Assembly (NCBI GenBank): GCA_910586625.1
Contig: CAJUIZ010000011.1
Span: 1 to 21,506 of the forward strand
Origin: an uncultured Christensenellaceae bacterium
GTDB lineage: Bacteria; Bacillota; Clostridia; Christensenellales; CAG-314
Direction: 5' to 3'
DNA: 21,506 nt
The position numbers were made by a program, and so were the translations under genes. Positions within the stretch are counted from its first letter, which is position 1; every line of letters begins with the position of its first letter. Positions 1-5,866 of this stretch are shown in pieces. The notes under the pieces were generated by a model. It worked only from the letters and a program-made list of their open reading frames with translations. It was not told the DNA's origin and ran no database searches.

Positions 1-62
1 AAAAATACGGACTAAACTGCATTTTGATAGATACAGAATATAAAGTTGATATTGAATTATAA
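1..62 (+). CDS. 3' end of an unidentified gene cut by the window edge
   Basis: The frame beginning at base 3 is open from the left edge to TAA at 60-62 and reads KYGLNCILIDTEYKVDIEL, which looks like a normal hydrophobic/charged protein tail. Only 19 residues are visible, so neither family nor reality can be confirmed. The stop codon overlaps the start of a palindromic repeat (59-73) that recurs downstream of the split membrane-protein gene at 6534. Confidence 0.3.
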   Translation, partial: KYGLNCILIDTEYKVDIEL

Positions 63-82
63 ATTTCAATTTAGCGTTCTAA
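59..82. repeat. Left copy of a direct repeat flanking the split DUF3592-like gene
   Basis: ATAAATTTCAATTTA, three variable bases, then TTCTAA. The same arrangement occurs at 6534-6557. The core TAAATT-TC-AATTTA is itself a perfect dyad. It lies just upstream of the 5' half of the interrupted gene. Confidence 0.6.
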
Positions 83-128
83 TACGAAGATAAGCCAACA
101 AAATAATAAAAGGCAAAGTATTGATAAG

Positions 129-431
129 GTGAGCAAATTGAAAGTTGAAACAAAAAAGAGATTGGATATATTGTTAGTGTATATACCTTTTATTGTTTTG
201 ACATTGGTATTGTGCGTCGGCGCAGGAAGGCTTTGGTATGGCTGTTGGGAAGAAAAAGGAAGACAAAGTGCGATTGACGGAGGAGTAATTGCCGAAGCAG
301 AGATTGTTTGGGTTACGAATGACGCTGGCGGAGGAAGTTACAATAACACAAAGTCCTATGTGGTTTGGTATCAATATATAGATGAAAACGGTATAGAATA
401 CCACCATATTTTTAATATTTTACGAAAATAA
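129..431 (+). pseudogene. N-terminal half of a DUF3592-like membrane protein, interrupted by the inserted element
   Basis: GTG start, with a weak ribosome site (AAAGG about 15 bases upstream). The 100-aa frame has one hydrophobic segment at about residues 12-36, then a soluble part containing AEIVWV and YVVWYQYIDENGI, the pattern of DUF3592-type proteins (membrane segment, small beta domain, membrane segment). The host portion seems to end at residue 89 (Ile, 393-395) within the repeat ACGGTATAG; the last 11 residues EYHHIFNILRK would be element DNA. The missing second half (GKKVNIYIDGEG plus a C-terminal membrane segment) is found 5.9 kb away at 6257-6496. Joining the two at the repeat restores one in-frame protein of 168 aa. 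The family assignment is from pattern memory and is moderate; the split-gene reading is stronger because topology and frame both fit. Confidence 0.6.
388..396. other. Putative attL core (ACGGTATAG)
   Basis: A nine-base sequence identical to 6249-6257. It lies exactly where the DUF3592-like gene is broken and is read as Gly-Ile (GGT-ATA) in the same frame at both copies. On the element side it extends into a short dyad, GGTAT-aga-ATACC (390-402), centred on the last core base, as expected for a serine-recombinase site. The exact crossover bases cannot be fixed from one integrated copy. Confidence 0.55.
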
Positions 432-526
432 AAATATTTTTCAATTTTTACGCGCACACTTTGGCATATGCTACTAATATATATATAAATCCCACTAAAA
501 TACTATGAATTAAACTTATTTACAGC

Positions 527-776
527 TATATAAAGTTTCTTACAAATATATTGCTAATCAACAACAGATATATAGGTAGTAAACAAAGAGTAATAGCAAA
601 AAAATATAGTTGATTAAAGATATATAGTTCTTGAAATTACAATATAGAGAAAATAAACAAATATATCATTTATGGGAAATATAAAGTAATTAAAATAGCA
701 ATATATAGCAAATTAATAGAATATAAAGCAAATTGTTATATATTGCCATAGTATAAAGTTAATTAGATATATATAG
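527..776. repeat. AT-rich tract with an ATATA(T/A)AG-like motif about every 20 bp
   Basis: Copies of ATATATAG or close variants (ATATAAAG, ATATATTG) begin near 527, 546, 568, 604, 620, 642, 661, 679, 701, 721, 738, 752 and 769, mostly 16-22 bases apart, close to two helical turns. The stretch 432-776 has no credible gene. Iterated, helically phased AT-rich motifs at one end of an element are typical of iteron origins, partition sites or multi-operator arrays; which applies is unknown. The neighbouring ribbon-helix-helix protein is a natural candidate binder. Confidence 0.5.
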
Positions 777-1004
777 CTAAGCGTTGCTATTATCTTTGTT
801 TGGGAGCGGTTCGGCGTTTAGTTCAGACATTAACCGCCGCCACGCTTGCAAGGGCGTTAAATTATGAGCGGTCAAGGCTTGGCGACTTGCCGCGTATTCC
901 TCCGCCTTCATCGTTATTGAAAAACTTTTTACATTATGCGCCGTTTTATATGTTTGCGCTGCCTTGCGTTGGCTTTCGCCGGTCTTATATTGCTTTTTTT
1001 TCAT
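777..1004 (-). CDS. Small ribbon-helix-helix (CopG/Arc-like) DNA-binding protein
   Basis: A 75-aa protein starting at ATG 1004 (MKKKQYKTGE), chosen over the upstream in-frame ATG at 1070 because GAGGAT sits about 9 bases before it and the upstream start lies beyond the promoter -35. A basic N-terminus is followed by a strand (VKSFSITM), a helix (KAEEYAASRQALTAHN), a short turn and a second helix (TPLQAWRRLMSEL): the ribbon-helix-helix layout. Such proteins are dimeric repressors or relaxosome/partition accessory factors on mobile elements. It is the only leftward gene in the element and is divergent from the long rightward operon. A strong promoter overlapped by an inverted repeat lies just upstream, suggesting autoregulation. 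The fold is inferred from pattern, not from a search. Confidence 0.65.
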   Translation of the reverse strand: MKKKQYKTGESQRKAAQTYKTAHNVKSFSITMKAEEYAASRQALTAHNLTPLQAWRRLMSELNAEPLPNKDNSNA

Positions 1005-1029
1005 TCGCTTAAATCCTCGCTTATTATTT

Positions 1030-1068
1030 GCTTGACATTGTAGCACGCCGCCGCCGGAATTGTCAAGC
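1030..1068 (-). promoter_or_regulatory. Promoter of the ribbon-helix-helix gene with overlapping inverted-repeat operator
   Basis: On the - strand TTGACA (1066-1061), an 18-base spacer and TACAAT (1042-1037) form a near-consensus housekeeping promoter. The 8-bp arms GCTTGACA (1030-1037) and TGTCAAGC (1061-1068) are exact inverted repeats; one covers the -35 and the other overlaps the -10, so a dimer bound to both would block the promoter. The likely ligand is the protein encoded just downstream (inference). Confidence 0.65.
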
Positions 1069-1140
1069 ATTATATCGCAGTTGACTAAAATATTTTATAT
1101 GAAAATCTTCAAAAAATATGAAAATATTTATTAAATATGC

Positions 1141-1169
1141 TTGCTTTTTCTTATATCCTATGATATAAT
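1141..1169 (+). promoter_or_regulatory. Promoter of the rightward element operon
   Basis: TTGCTT (1141-1146), a 17-base spacer and TATAAT (1164-1169), with TG one base before the -10 (extended -10). A direct repeat ATATGAAAAT (1097-1106 and 1116-1125, 19 bases apart) lies in the AT-rich DNA upstream and could be an UP element or activator site. The first gene starts at 1233 after a GGAGGG ribosome site. Confidence 0.6.
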
Positions 1170-1232
1170 AGAACCATAGAAAAAGCGGTTGAAAAATCGC
1201 CAAAAATAAACCACTTACGGAGGGTTAAAAAA

Positions 1233-1574
1233 ATGAAATACTTCGACATTGTAAACATTATCAAGAACGGCGGCGCAACGCTCAATAAATCGGGCGAAAG
1301 CGTCAATTATAATCGGGGTTATCAGGTAAGCAAGCGCGATTGTTACACGCTGAACGCGGAAAACGTCAACGAGATTTTGTCGGCGATTAATGAGCTTTTG
1401 AATACTATCACGGCGGGCGAATTTGTCGGGCTGTGGGTTGATAACGGCTTGATTTATATTGACGTTTCGGAGCGTGTAGAGCGTTTGAGCGCGGCAATCG
1501 TTGCCGGAATTGAACGCAAGCAAAAATCAATCTTTGATTGGTGCTTATCCCGTTGTATCGGGTTGGAGGGCTGA
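1233..1574 (+). CDS. Hypothetical accessory protein, first gene of the element operon
   Basis: 113 aa from ATG 1233, preceded by GGAGGG with an 8-9 base gap. I do not recognise a named family, but the layout is typical of small accessory proteins of Firmicute plasmids and ICEs: an N-terminal MKYFDIVNIIKNGGATLN, a beta-rich centre, then GEFVGLWVDNGLIYIDVS and a C-terminal motif KQKSIFDW. No membrane segment or signal peptide. Its stop codon (TGA, 1572-1574) overlaps the first GAACAG hexamer, which lies in the ribosome-site spacer of the next gene. As first gene after the promoter it may be the most expressed product of the operon. Function unknown. Confidence 0.7.
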   Translation: MKYFDIVNIIKNGGATLNKSGESVNYNRGYQVSKRDCYTLNAENVNEILSAINELLNTITAGEFVGLWVDNGLIYIDVSERVERLSAAIVAGIERKQKSIFDWCLSRCIGLEG

Positions 1575-1578
1575 ACAG

Positions 1579-1710
1579 ATGGAAGCAAAAGACTACAAAA
1601 CATTTTTAATCAATAATATTTTGGAATGGCAGACGGGCGCACAGTTTACCCGTGAACAGCTCGAAGAAATGACGATCAGGGCGTTAGAAATTATTCACGA
1701 TAATATTTAA
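1579..1710 (+). CDS. Small hypothetical protein (43 aa)
   Basis: ATG 1579 is chosen because GGAGGG (1565-1570) sits 8 bases upstream; a longer frame from 1501 would overlap the previous gene by 74 bases. The product MEAKDYKTFLINNILEWQTG... is acidic and predicted helical, with FTREQLEEMTIRALEIIHDNI at its end. Four bases separate it from the previous gene, so translation is probably coupled. Function unknown. Confidence 0.55.
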   Translation: MEAKDYKTFLINNILEWQTGAQFTREQLEEMTIRALEIIHDNI

Positions 1711-1722
1711 GGGGATGCAAAT

Positions 1723-1901
1723 ATGAAATTTTTGTAGAAGTCGGCGGGTTTGTAACGGTTTATCGTCAAAGAAAAATAACCGTTTACGCAAGCGATGAAG
1801 CAGAAGCAGAACAAAAAGCGATTGATAAATTTATTGAATTACAATCGGAAAATGGCGATTGCGACGAAGGAACAGTAAACGAAATTTTCAAGGCAGACTA
1901 A
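1723..1901 (+). pseudogene. Small gene with a one-base frameshift in a T run (DpnD/PcfM-like size)
   Basis: ATG 1723 follows AAGGGGA with good spacing but hits TAG after MKFL. One extra T in the run at 1729-1733 would give MKFFVEVGGFVTVYRQRKITV and continue open to TAA 1899-1901, a 59-aa protein with a beta hairpin followed by a helix (ASDEAEAEQKAIDKFIELQ). This layout recalls the small DpnD/PcfM-type proteins of Firmicute mobile elements, a weak guess. The downstream frame keeps coding character, so the lesion is recent, a phase-variable tract, or a sequencing error in a homopolymer. Confidence 0.6.
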
Positions 1902-1991
1902 AAACACAGAGCAGCCCCGCAAGGGGTTAATGTGGCGGCAACGGTTGCAAGCCCGTTGAACAGTTACAAAAATTCGGAGGTGTAAAGAATT

Positions 1992-2225
1992 ATGTCATAT
2001 CTGAAAATTTTTAGAGAAAACGCAAAACAATTTAACGAAGCGTTAGCAACTGCGCGAGAACTTGGCAAAGCCATTGTAAAGTTTACCGATTGCACAGGCA
2101 AAGAATATCGCAGATATTGGAACGGCGCAACGTTTACAGACAGGGCGCGAGAACTGCACGAAGATAAATATATGCGCGGTGAATTTATCGCAAAATTTGA
2201 ACTTAAAGGAGAATTGGCACAATGA
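1992..2225 (+). CDS. Hypothetical protein (77 aa)
   Basis: ATG 1992 with GGAGGTG about 10 bases upstream. The product is charged, without membrane segments: helix (FRENAKQFNEALATARELGKA), then strands (IVKFTDCTGKEYRRYW). The final bases overlap the next start (ATGA at 2222-2225), implying translational coupling with the 219-aa gene. A hairpin CAACGG/CCGTTG and a short CCCC-GCAA-GGGG stem lie in the 90-base gap before it, without a T run. Function unknown. Confidence 0.65.
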   Translation: MSYLKIFRENAKQFNEALATARELGKAIVKFTDCTGKEYRRYWNGATFTDRARELHEDKYMRGEFIAKFELKGELAQ

Positions 2226-2881
2226 AATATACGCTTGAACAGTTAAGAGAAAATAACAGAGCATACGCCGAACAGATAACGCCGGCACTTCTTGAACAGG
2301 TCAACAGGCTTATAACTGCCGTTGAATGGACGAGAACGAACAAACCGCAACCGCTGGACAGCGTAGACTTTACAACGGAATACGGCGAGAGAACAGAACA
2401 CGCCACCATTGACGGGCAAAGCGTAACAAATAACTATAAGTCCACTATTTGCGAACACGCCACGCCCGAACCCGTTATAAAAGACGACGGAACGGTTACG
2501 GCATATATAGGTTGCGGCGGTGCTTTCTATGGCTATAACGCCGACAAAATGAAGTATAAAGGCACTACGGCGAAAACTTGCAAGATTTACGGCGGCGATT
2601 ATTTATCGGGCTACTTCCCTATTTATTTTGATTGCACGGTGTCAAGTTTTGAATACGACGCAAGAAGCCGCAAGCAATACGCCGAACAGATGAGAGAAAA
2701 AGCGATTGAACGGCTTATCGGGTTTGGCTATGACAGAAAGACCGCCGAACAGTCCTTCGATAGTATAACGGAACGCTATGCAAAGGACTTTGAACAGATT
2801 GACGAGTACTCCCCCATTATTCGCCACGCAAACGAAAGCCTTTATAACTGCGGTATGATTGACGATATTATAACCGCTTAA
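2222..2881 (+). CDS. Hypothetical protein (219 aa), largest of the element cargo genes
   Basis: Overlaps the preceding gene by four bases and starts MKYTLEQLRENNRAYAEQ. Helical N-terminus (about 1-40); a central beta-rich, tyrosine/glycine-rich part (about 60-145) with three cysteines in CEHATPEP, IGCGGAFYGY and KTCKIYGG that could bind metal; and a helical C-terminal part (about 150-219) with EQMREKAIERLIGFGYDRKTAEQ. No membrane segment. I do not recognise the family. Seven GAACAG hexamers lie inside it, six in frame as Glu-Gln. A 6-bp hairpin (2891-2909) lies just downstream. Confidence 0.7.
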   Translation: MKYTLEQLRENNRAYAEQITPALLEQVNRLITAVEWTRTNKPQPLDSVDFTTEYGERTEHATIDGQSVTNNYKSTICEHATPEPVIKDDGTVTAYIGCGGAFYGYNADKMKYKGTTAKTCKIYGGDYLSGYFPIYFDCTVSSFEYDARSRKQYAEQMREKAIERLIGFGYDRKTAEQSFDSITERYAKDFEQIDEYSPIIRHANESLYNCGMIDDIITA

Positions 2882-2963
2882 ACAGTCGAAACGGCGTATT
2901 TTGCGCCGTCCGTAGGGTTTGCCGCCTTGCGCTGATGATGACAGGCAAAAGGAATTAGAACAG

Positions 2964-3128
2964 ATGAACAAAATCAAAGTTGAGCCTAAACACAAAATCG
3001 TTGAAAAAGCAAAACGCCGACGGAATGAAGTAACGGCAACAAAACTGTGCTTGCGTAATGATTGGGGGTTTCGTGATGAAATTTGGATTGAAGAACTTGA
3101 TGTTGTAACGGGGGTACAAGCACAATGA
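2964..3128 (+). CDS. Small basic hypothetical protein (54 aa)
   Basis: ATG 2964 is preferred because AAAGGA lies about 10 bases upstream; a TTG at 2919 in the same frame has only weak ribosome-site support. The product is very basic at its N-terminus (VEKAKRRRNEV) and acidic at its C-terminus (DEIWIEELDVV). It ends in an ATGA overlap with the next gene at 3125. Short, no recognised family; reality is supported mainly by spacing and the overlap. Confidence 0.45.
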   Translation: MNKIKVEPKHKIVEKAKRRRNEVTATKLCLRNDWGFRDEIWIEELDVVTGVQAQ

Positions 3129-3250
3129 ACAGTATAAACCTTGAACAGCTCAAACGCATAAAAACGAAACTGCTTTTAGGCTTACCCTTGAACAGCTTTG
3201 AAAAGGCATACTACACGCTTTACGGCAATAAACTCACGGAGATAAAATAA
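3125..3250 (+). CDS. Very small hypothetical protein (41 aa)
   Basis: ATG 3125 overlaps the TGA of the preceding gene (ATGA), and the frame runs to TAA 3248-3250, one base before the next start at 3252. The product begins MNSINLEQLKRIKTKLLLG, is basic and helical with one short hydrophobic patch, and ends YTLYGNKLTEIK. The tight packing on both sides argues that it is translated. Function unknown. Confidence 0.5.
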   Translation: MNSINLEQLKRIKTKLLLGLPLNSFEKAYYTLYGNKLTEIK

Positions 3251-3251
3251 A

Positions 3252-3578
3252 ATGACCATACGCCAATTTATGACTGCTTGTAAAAATGTTATACCAAAAA
3301 GCAACGGAGAACAGCGCATTATAGACTTTGCGCAAAAGGCATTAAAAACAAAATCGGAAATCAAAAAGTTTCTGAACAGCACAGAACAGATAAAAACTTT
3401 TGAACTGCCTGACGGTTTCTACTACACCGTTGAGAAACTGAACAGCGGTTACGGATTTGGCTCGGCGGGATTTGATACGGTTTTCAAAAGCAAAAAATCT
3501 ATGCTTGAATGGATTGATGACGATTTGAAAGAACTTTTACTTTCTACTATCAATGAAGATTATCGGGAGGTAGTTTAA
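3252..3578 (+). CDS. Hypothetical protein (108 aa)
   Basis: Starts one base after the previous stop, with CGGAG (3237-3241) as ribosome site. Helical N-terminus (MTIRQFMTACKNVIPKSNGEQ), a short central beta part (FYYTVEKLNSGYGFG) and a C-terminal helix (SKKSMLEWIDDDLKELLLSTI). Acidic overall, no cysteine cluster or membrane segment. Followed after two bases by the next gene. It holds four GAACAG hexamers in two different frames. No family recognised. Confidence 0.65.
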   Translation: MTIRQFMTACKNVIPKSNGEQRIIDFAQKALKTKSEIKKFLNSTEQIKTFELPDGFYYTVEKLNSGYGFGSAGFDTVFKSKKSMLEWIDDDLKELLLSTINEDYREVV

Positions 3579-3580
3579 AA

Positions 3581-3865
3581 ATGAAACGTTACAACACAAA
3601 GAAACTTTACGAAACAGTAATTAAAAAATTACTTGCAACAAGATTTTATAAAGGTGAAACGCCGTGCATATTCGCCTATTATACATACGAAAAAGGCATT
3701 TATGATTTCTACTTTGCACCCGAAAAGGACAAAGATAAAGAGCCGTACTATATCGGCGTTACAATGATAATAAACCGCCTATATTGGCAACACATAGACG
3801 ATTATACCGAAACTTATCAACGCAACTGCGACACATTTGATAAATGTGAATCTATAACTGCATAG
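3581..3865 (+). CDS. Hypothetical protein (94 aa)
   Basis: ATG 3581, with GGGAGG of its ribosome site inside the 3' end of the previous gene. Rich in Tyr and Lys: an N-terminal helix (TKKLYETVIKKLLATRFY) followed by a beta-strand region (CIFAYYTYEKGIYDFYFAPEKDK and YYIGVTMIINRLYW). Tightly coupled to the upstream gene; a 100-base gap follows. Notably it contains no GAACAG hexamer. Function unknown. Confidence 0.65.
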   Translation: MKRYNTKKLYETVIKKLLATRFYKGETPCIFAYYTYEKGIYDFYFAPEKDKDKEPYYIGVTMIINRLYWQHIDDYTETYQRNCDTFDKCESITA

Positions 3866-3965
3866 AGCAGCCGTACAGCCACGAAACGCGGCAGAACAGC
3901 CGAACACTCACAGAACAGAAACAGCCCAAATAAGGGCAAATAAAACGATTTAAGGAGCATAGATT

Positions 3966-4178
3966 ATGAACGCAAAAACTTTATATTGGATGGATAATTA
4001 CGGAAATTTCTTTGAACAAGCAGTCGAAAAAATAGTTGACGGTTGCTATAAACTACTGAACAGAAAACGCCCTATCCCCTCTGCGCTCGTTGACAGCGAG
4101 AAACCTTTTTATGGTAACTGCTATTTTTCAAGTGAACAGAAACGCAAGGACTATGACGAAAGTATTATACCGTTTTAA
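3966..4178 (+). CDS. Hypothetical protein (70 aa)
   Basis: ATG 3966 follows AAGGAG with good spacing. The N-terminus MNAKTLYWMDNYGNFFEQAVEKIVDGCYKL suggests a small alpha/beta protein, ending EQKRKDYDESIIPF. The preceding 100 bases have no gene but carry two GAACAG copies and related CAG-rich words. Function unknown. Confidence 0.55.
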   Translation: MNAKTLYWMDNYGNFFEQAVEKIVDGCYKLLNRKRPIPSALVDSEKPFYGNCYFSSEQKRKDYDESIIPF

Positions 4179-4224
4179 CCGCTTGAACTATCTGCGGAAA
4201 TTTGGTAAAATGGGAGAAATTATT

Positions 4225-4458
4225 ATGAACTTCAAATTACACGCTATCACAAAAACGGGCGGTAAATATTCCGCTTTAATTGCCATTAAAGACGAAATAA
4301 CGGGCTACTACAAAAAGCACGCGGAAGAAAGCGCATTTACATATGACGACTTGAACAGACTTGTATTTAATAAGTATGGACTATTTCTTCCAAAGCAAGA
4401 AAAACTTCGCATTTGTCGCAAAATTAAAGACAAAAAATCAACACTTTATTTAGTTTAA
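4225..4458 (+). CDS. Hypothetical protein (77 aa)
   Basis: ATG 4225 is chosen because GGGAGA lies 7 bases upstream; the frame is open further left to 4090 but would overlap the preceding gene. The product starts MNFKLHAITKTGGKYSALIAI, then a Tyr-rich helix and a basic C-terminus (KLRICRKIKDKKSTLYLV). Small, soluble, basic; no recognised family. Followed after 13 bases by the next gene. Confidence 0.6.
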   Translation: MNFKLHAITKTGGKYSALIAIKDEITGYYKKHAEESAFTYDDLNRLVFNKYGLFLPKQEKLRICRKIKDKKSTLYLV

Positions 4459-4471
4459 GGAGAACTGACCT

Positions 4472-4813
4472 ATGACACTTGAACAGCTCACCGAAATAAT
4501 CAGAACAGCTGACATTACAACTATTCACAGAGAATTGCTTTCGCTCGGCTACACCTACTTCAACAAAGACAAGAAGCTCGGCAAAGTCGGTATTGTACCG
4601 CTTGTACAAGCCATTACAGGCGAAACGGAAGAAATCGCTGACGAACAGCACAAGCACCTTTTCAAAGGCTATATCTGCGGAACAGTCAAAGGCTACGAAA
4701 GTTACGAGTTTGTATTTGTCAATGTGTACGACATTAAACAGTCAACTGACCCGTTTGACGACGAGGAAACCGCAATACAAACCGATATGCTAATATTCGC
4801 AAAGGAGATTTAA
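4472..4813 (+). CDS. Hypothetical protein (113 aa) next to the FtsK-like gene
   Basis: ATG 4472 with AAGGAGA upstream. An N-terminal helical half (LEQLTEIIRTADITTIHRE) is followed by alternating strands (KLGKVGIVPLVQAI and YEFVFVNVYDIKQ) and an acidic C-terminus. No membrane segment. Its last codons carry the ribosome site of the FtsK-like gene four bases downstream, so the two are probably co-translated. It contains the last four GAACAG hexamers of the element. Function unknown. Confidence 0.65.
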   Translation: MTLEQLTEIIRTADITTIHRELLSLGYTYFNKDKKLGKVGIVPLVQAITGETEEIADEQHKHLFKGYICGTVKGYESYEFVFVNVYDIKQSTDPFDDEETAIQTDMLIFAKEI

Positions 4814-4817
4814 TATT

Positions 4818-5864
4818 ATGGCAACTGTAACTATTAACGACGAAGGCAAAGATATCGAGCGCGTTTTAGGACAAATGGGCTTGAAAGCAACTTTTATAGA
4901 CGGAGCGCAAGCCCCGCAACTGTTCAGATTTAATTTTGAAACGCAAGGCGCACCGTCATATAGTAAGATAAAAAAGACGGTTGAAAGACTGCGGGAACAC
5001 GCAGGCAATTACGAATACGCCGACACGCCTACGGGCAAGGGCTTTTCTATTATACGACCAAAAACGCGCCCCTCTCCCGTTTATTTGTCTAACGATAAGG
5101 TGCAAGATAAGACGCTCGCGGCCATTCAAGCAGACCCAAACGCTTTACAAAAATGCTATCTGTATTTTGGGCAAGACACTTACGGAAACGATATAATCAG
5201 AAATATGGACGACTGTAAAAGTATGCTTGTTGCCGGAACTGCGGGTAGCGGTAAATCCGTTTTTCTCAACTCGTTTATAATTCAAATCTTGCTTTATTCA
5301 AACGCTAATTTGATACTAATCGACCCGAAAGACGGCGCGGAGTTTGGTATATACGAGAATGATGTACACAACCGCATTTTTCAAATTGCAAAGAATACGC
5401 CCGACGCGGTAAAAGCCTTAAAATACGCTTTTGAAGTTATGCAACAACGTTACGCCGAAATGGGACAAGGTTATCAGAAGAAATACGGCGGGAACCGCCT
5501 TATAGTCGTTATAGACGAGCTTGCGGAACTTATGGAAGAAAACCGCGAAGAAGTTGAACAATACGTTCGCCGTATAGCGGCAAAAGGACGTGCAGCAGGT
5601 GTTCATCTTATCGTGGCAACCCAAGTCCCCTACACAAGCGTTATTACGGGTTTGATTAAATACAATCTGCAAACAAAGATATGTCTTAAAACGGCAAATG
5701 CACGCCATTCTATGAACGTTATGGATAAAGGCGACGGCGCAAAACTTTTAGGGCGCGGCGACGCTTATATCAAGTTTGAGGACAACCCCGAATTTATCAG
5801 AGCGCAAACGCCCTACGTTTCTGATAATGAGATTTGGAAACTTATAACAACAAGGACGGTATAA
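4818..5864 (+). CDS. FtsK/SpoIIIE-type DNA translocase without membrane and gamma domains
   Basis: A 348-aa protein, ATG 4818 with GGAG upstream. Residues about 10-90 resemble the FtsK alpha domain (SKIKKTVERLREHAGNYEY ... PSPVYLSND). The RecA-like beta domain follows: Walker A GTAGSGKS (140-147), LIDPKDGAEF (167-176), Walker B RLIVVIDELAEL (227-238), HLIVATQVP (263-271), VITGLIKYNL (275-284) and LLGRGDAYIKF (310-320), all hallmark FtsK positions. The N-terminal membrane segments and the C-terminal winged-helix gamma domain, which reads orienting sequences in chromosomal FtsK, are absent. Known relatives pump double-stranded DNA as hexamers in chromosome segregation, sporulation or conjugation. 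Two bases separate it from the recombinase gene, implying joint action. What it moves, and what anchors or orients it, is not shown. Confidence 0.85.
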   Translation: MATVTINDEGKDIERVLGQMGLKATFIDGAQAPQLFRFNFETQGAPSYSKIKKTVERLREHAGNYEYADTPTGKGFSIIRPKTRPSPVYLSNDKVQDKTLAAIQADPNALQKCYLYFGQDTYGNDIIRNMDDCKSMLVAGTAGSGKSVFLNSFIIQILLYSNANLILIDPKDGAEFGIYENDVHNRIFQIAKNTPDAVKALKYAFEVMQQRYAEMGQGYQKKYGGNRLIVVIDELAELMEENREEVEQYVRRIAAKGRAAGVHLIVATQVPYTSVITGLIKYNLQTKICLKTANARHSMNVMDKGDGAKLLGRGDAYIKFEDNPEFIRAQTPYVSDNEIWKLITTRTV

Positions 5865-5866
5865 TT

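Larger units (their letters stand above)
1573..4685 (+). repeat. Strand-biased family of at least 28 GAACAG hexamers
   Basis: Copies start at 1573, 1654, 1870, 1958, 2237, 2270, 2294, 2391, 2684, 2747, 2792, 2958, 3127, 3143, 3190, 3309, 3374, 3384, 3440, 3894, 3913, 4058, 4134, 4353, 4481, 4503, 4643 and 4680. By eye, no copy of the complement CTGTTC occurs in the same interval. Relative to the genes, 13 are in frame as Glu-Gln, 4 and 6 fall in the other two frames, and 5 lie between genes, so protein sequence alone cannot explain them. T or A most often precedes the core. Confidence 0.75.

Noticed and set aside
1005..1070. Upstream in-frame extension of the ribbon-helix-helix gene
   Set aside because: The extended start lies beyond the -35 of the promoter; ATG 1004 has a proper ribosome site.
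1573..4685. GAACAG copies as a CRISPR array
   Set aside because: Repeats are only six bases, irregularly spaced and mostly inside genes; there are no spacer-repeat units and no cas genes.
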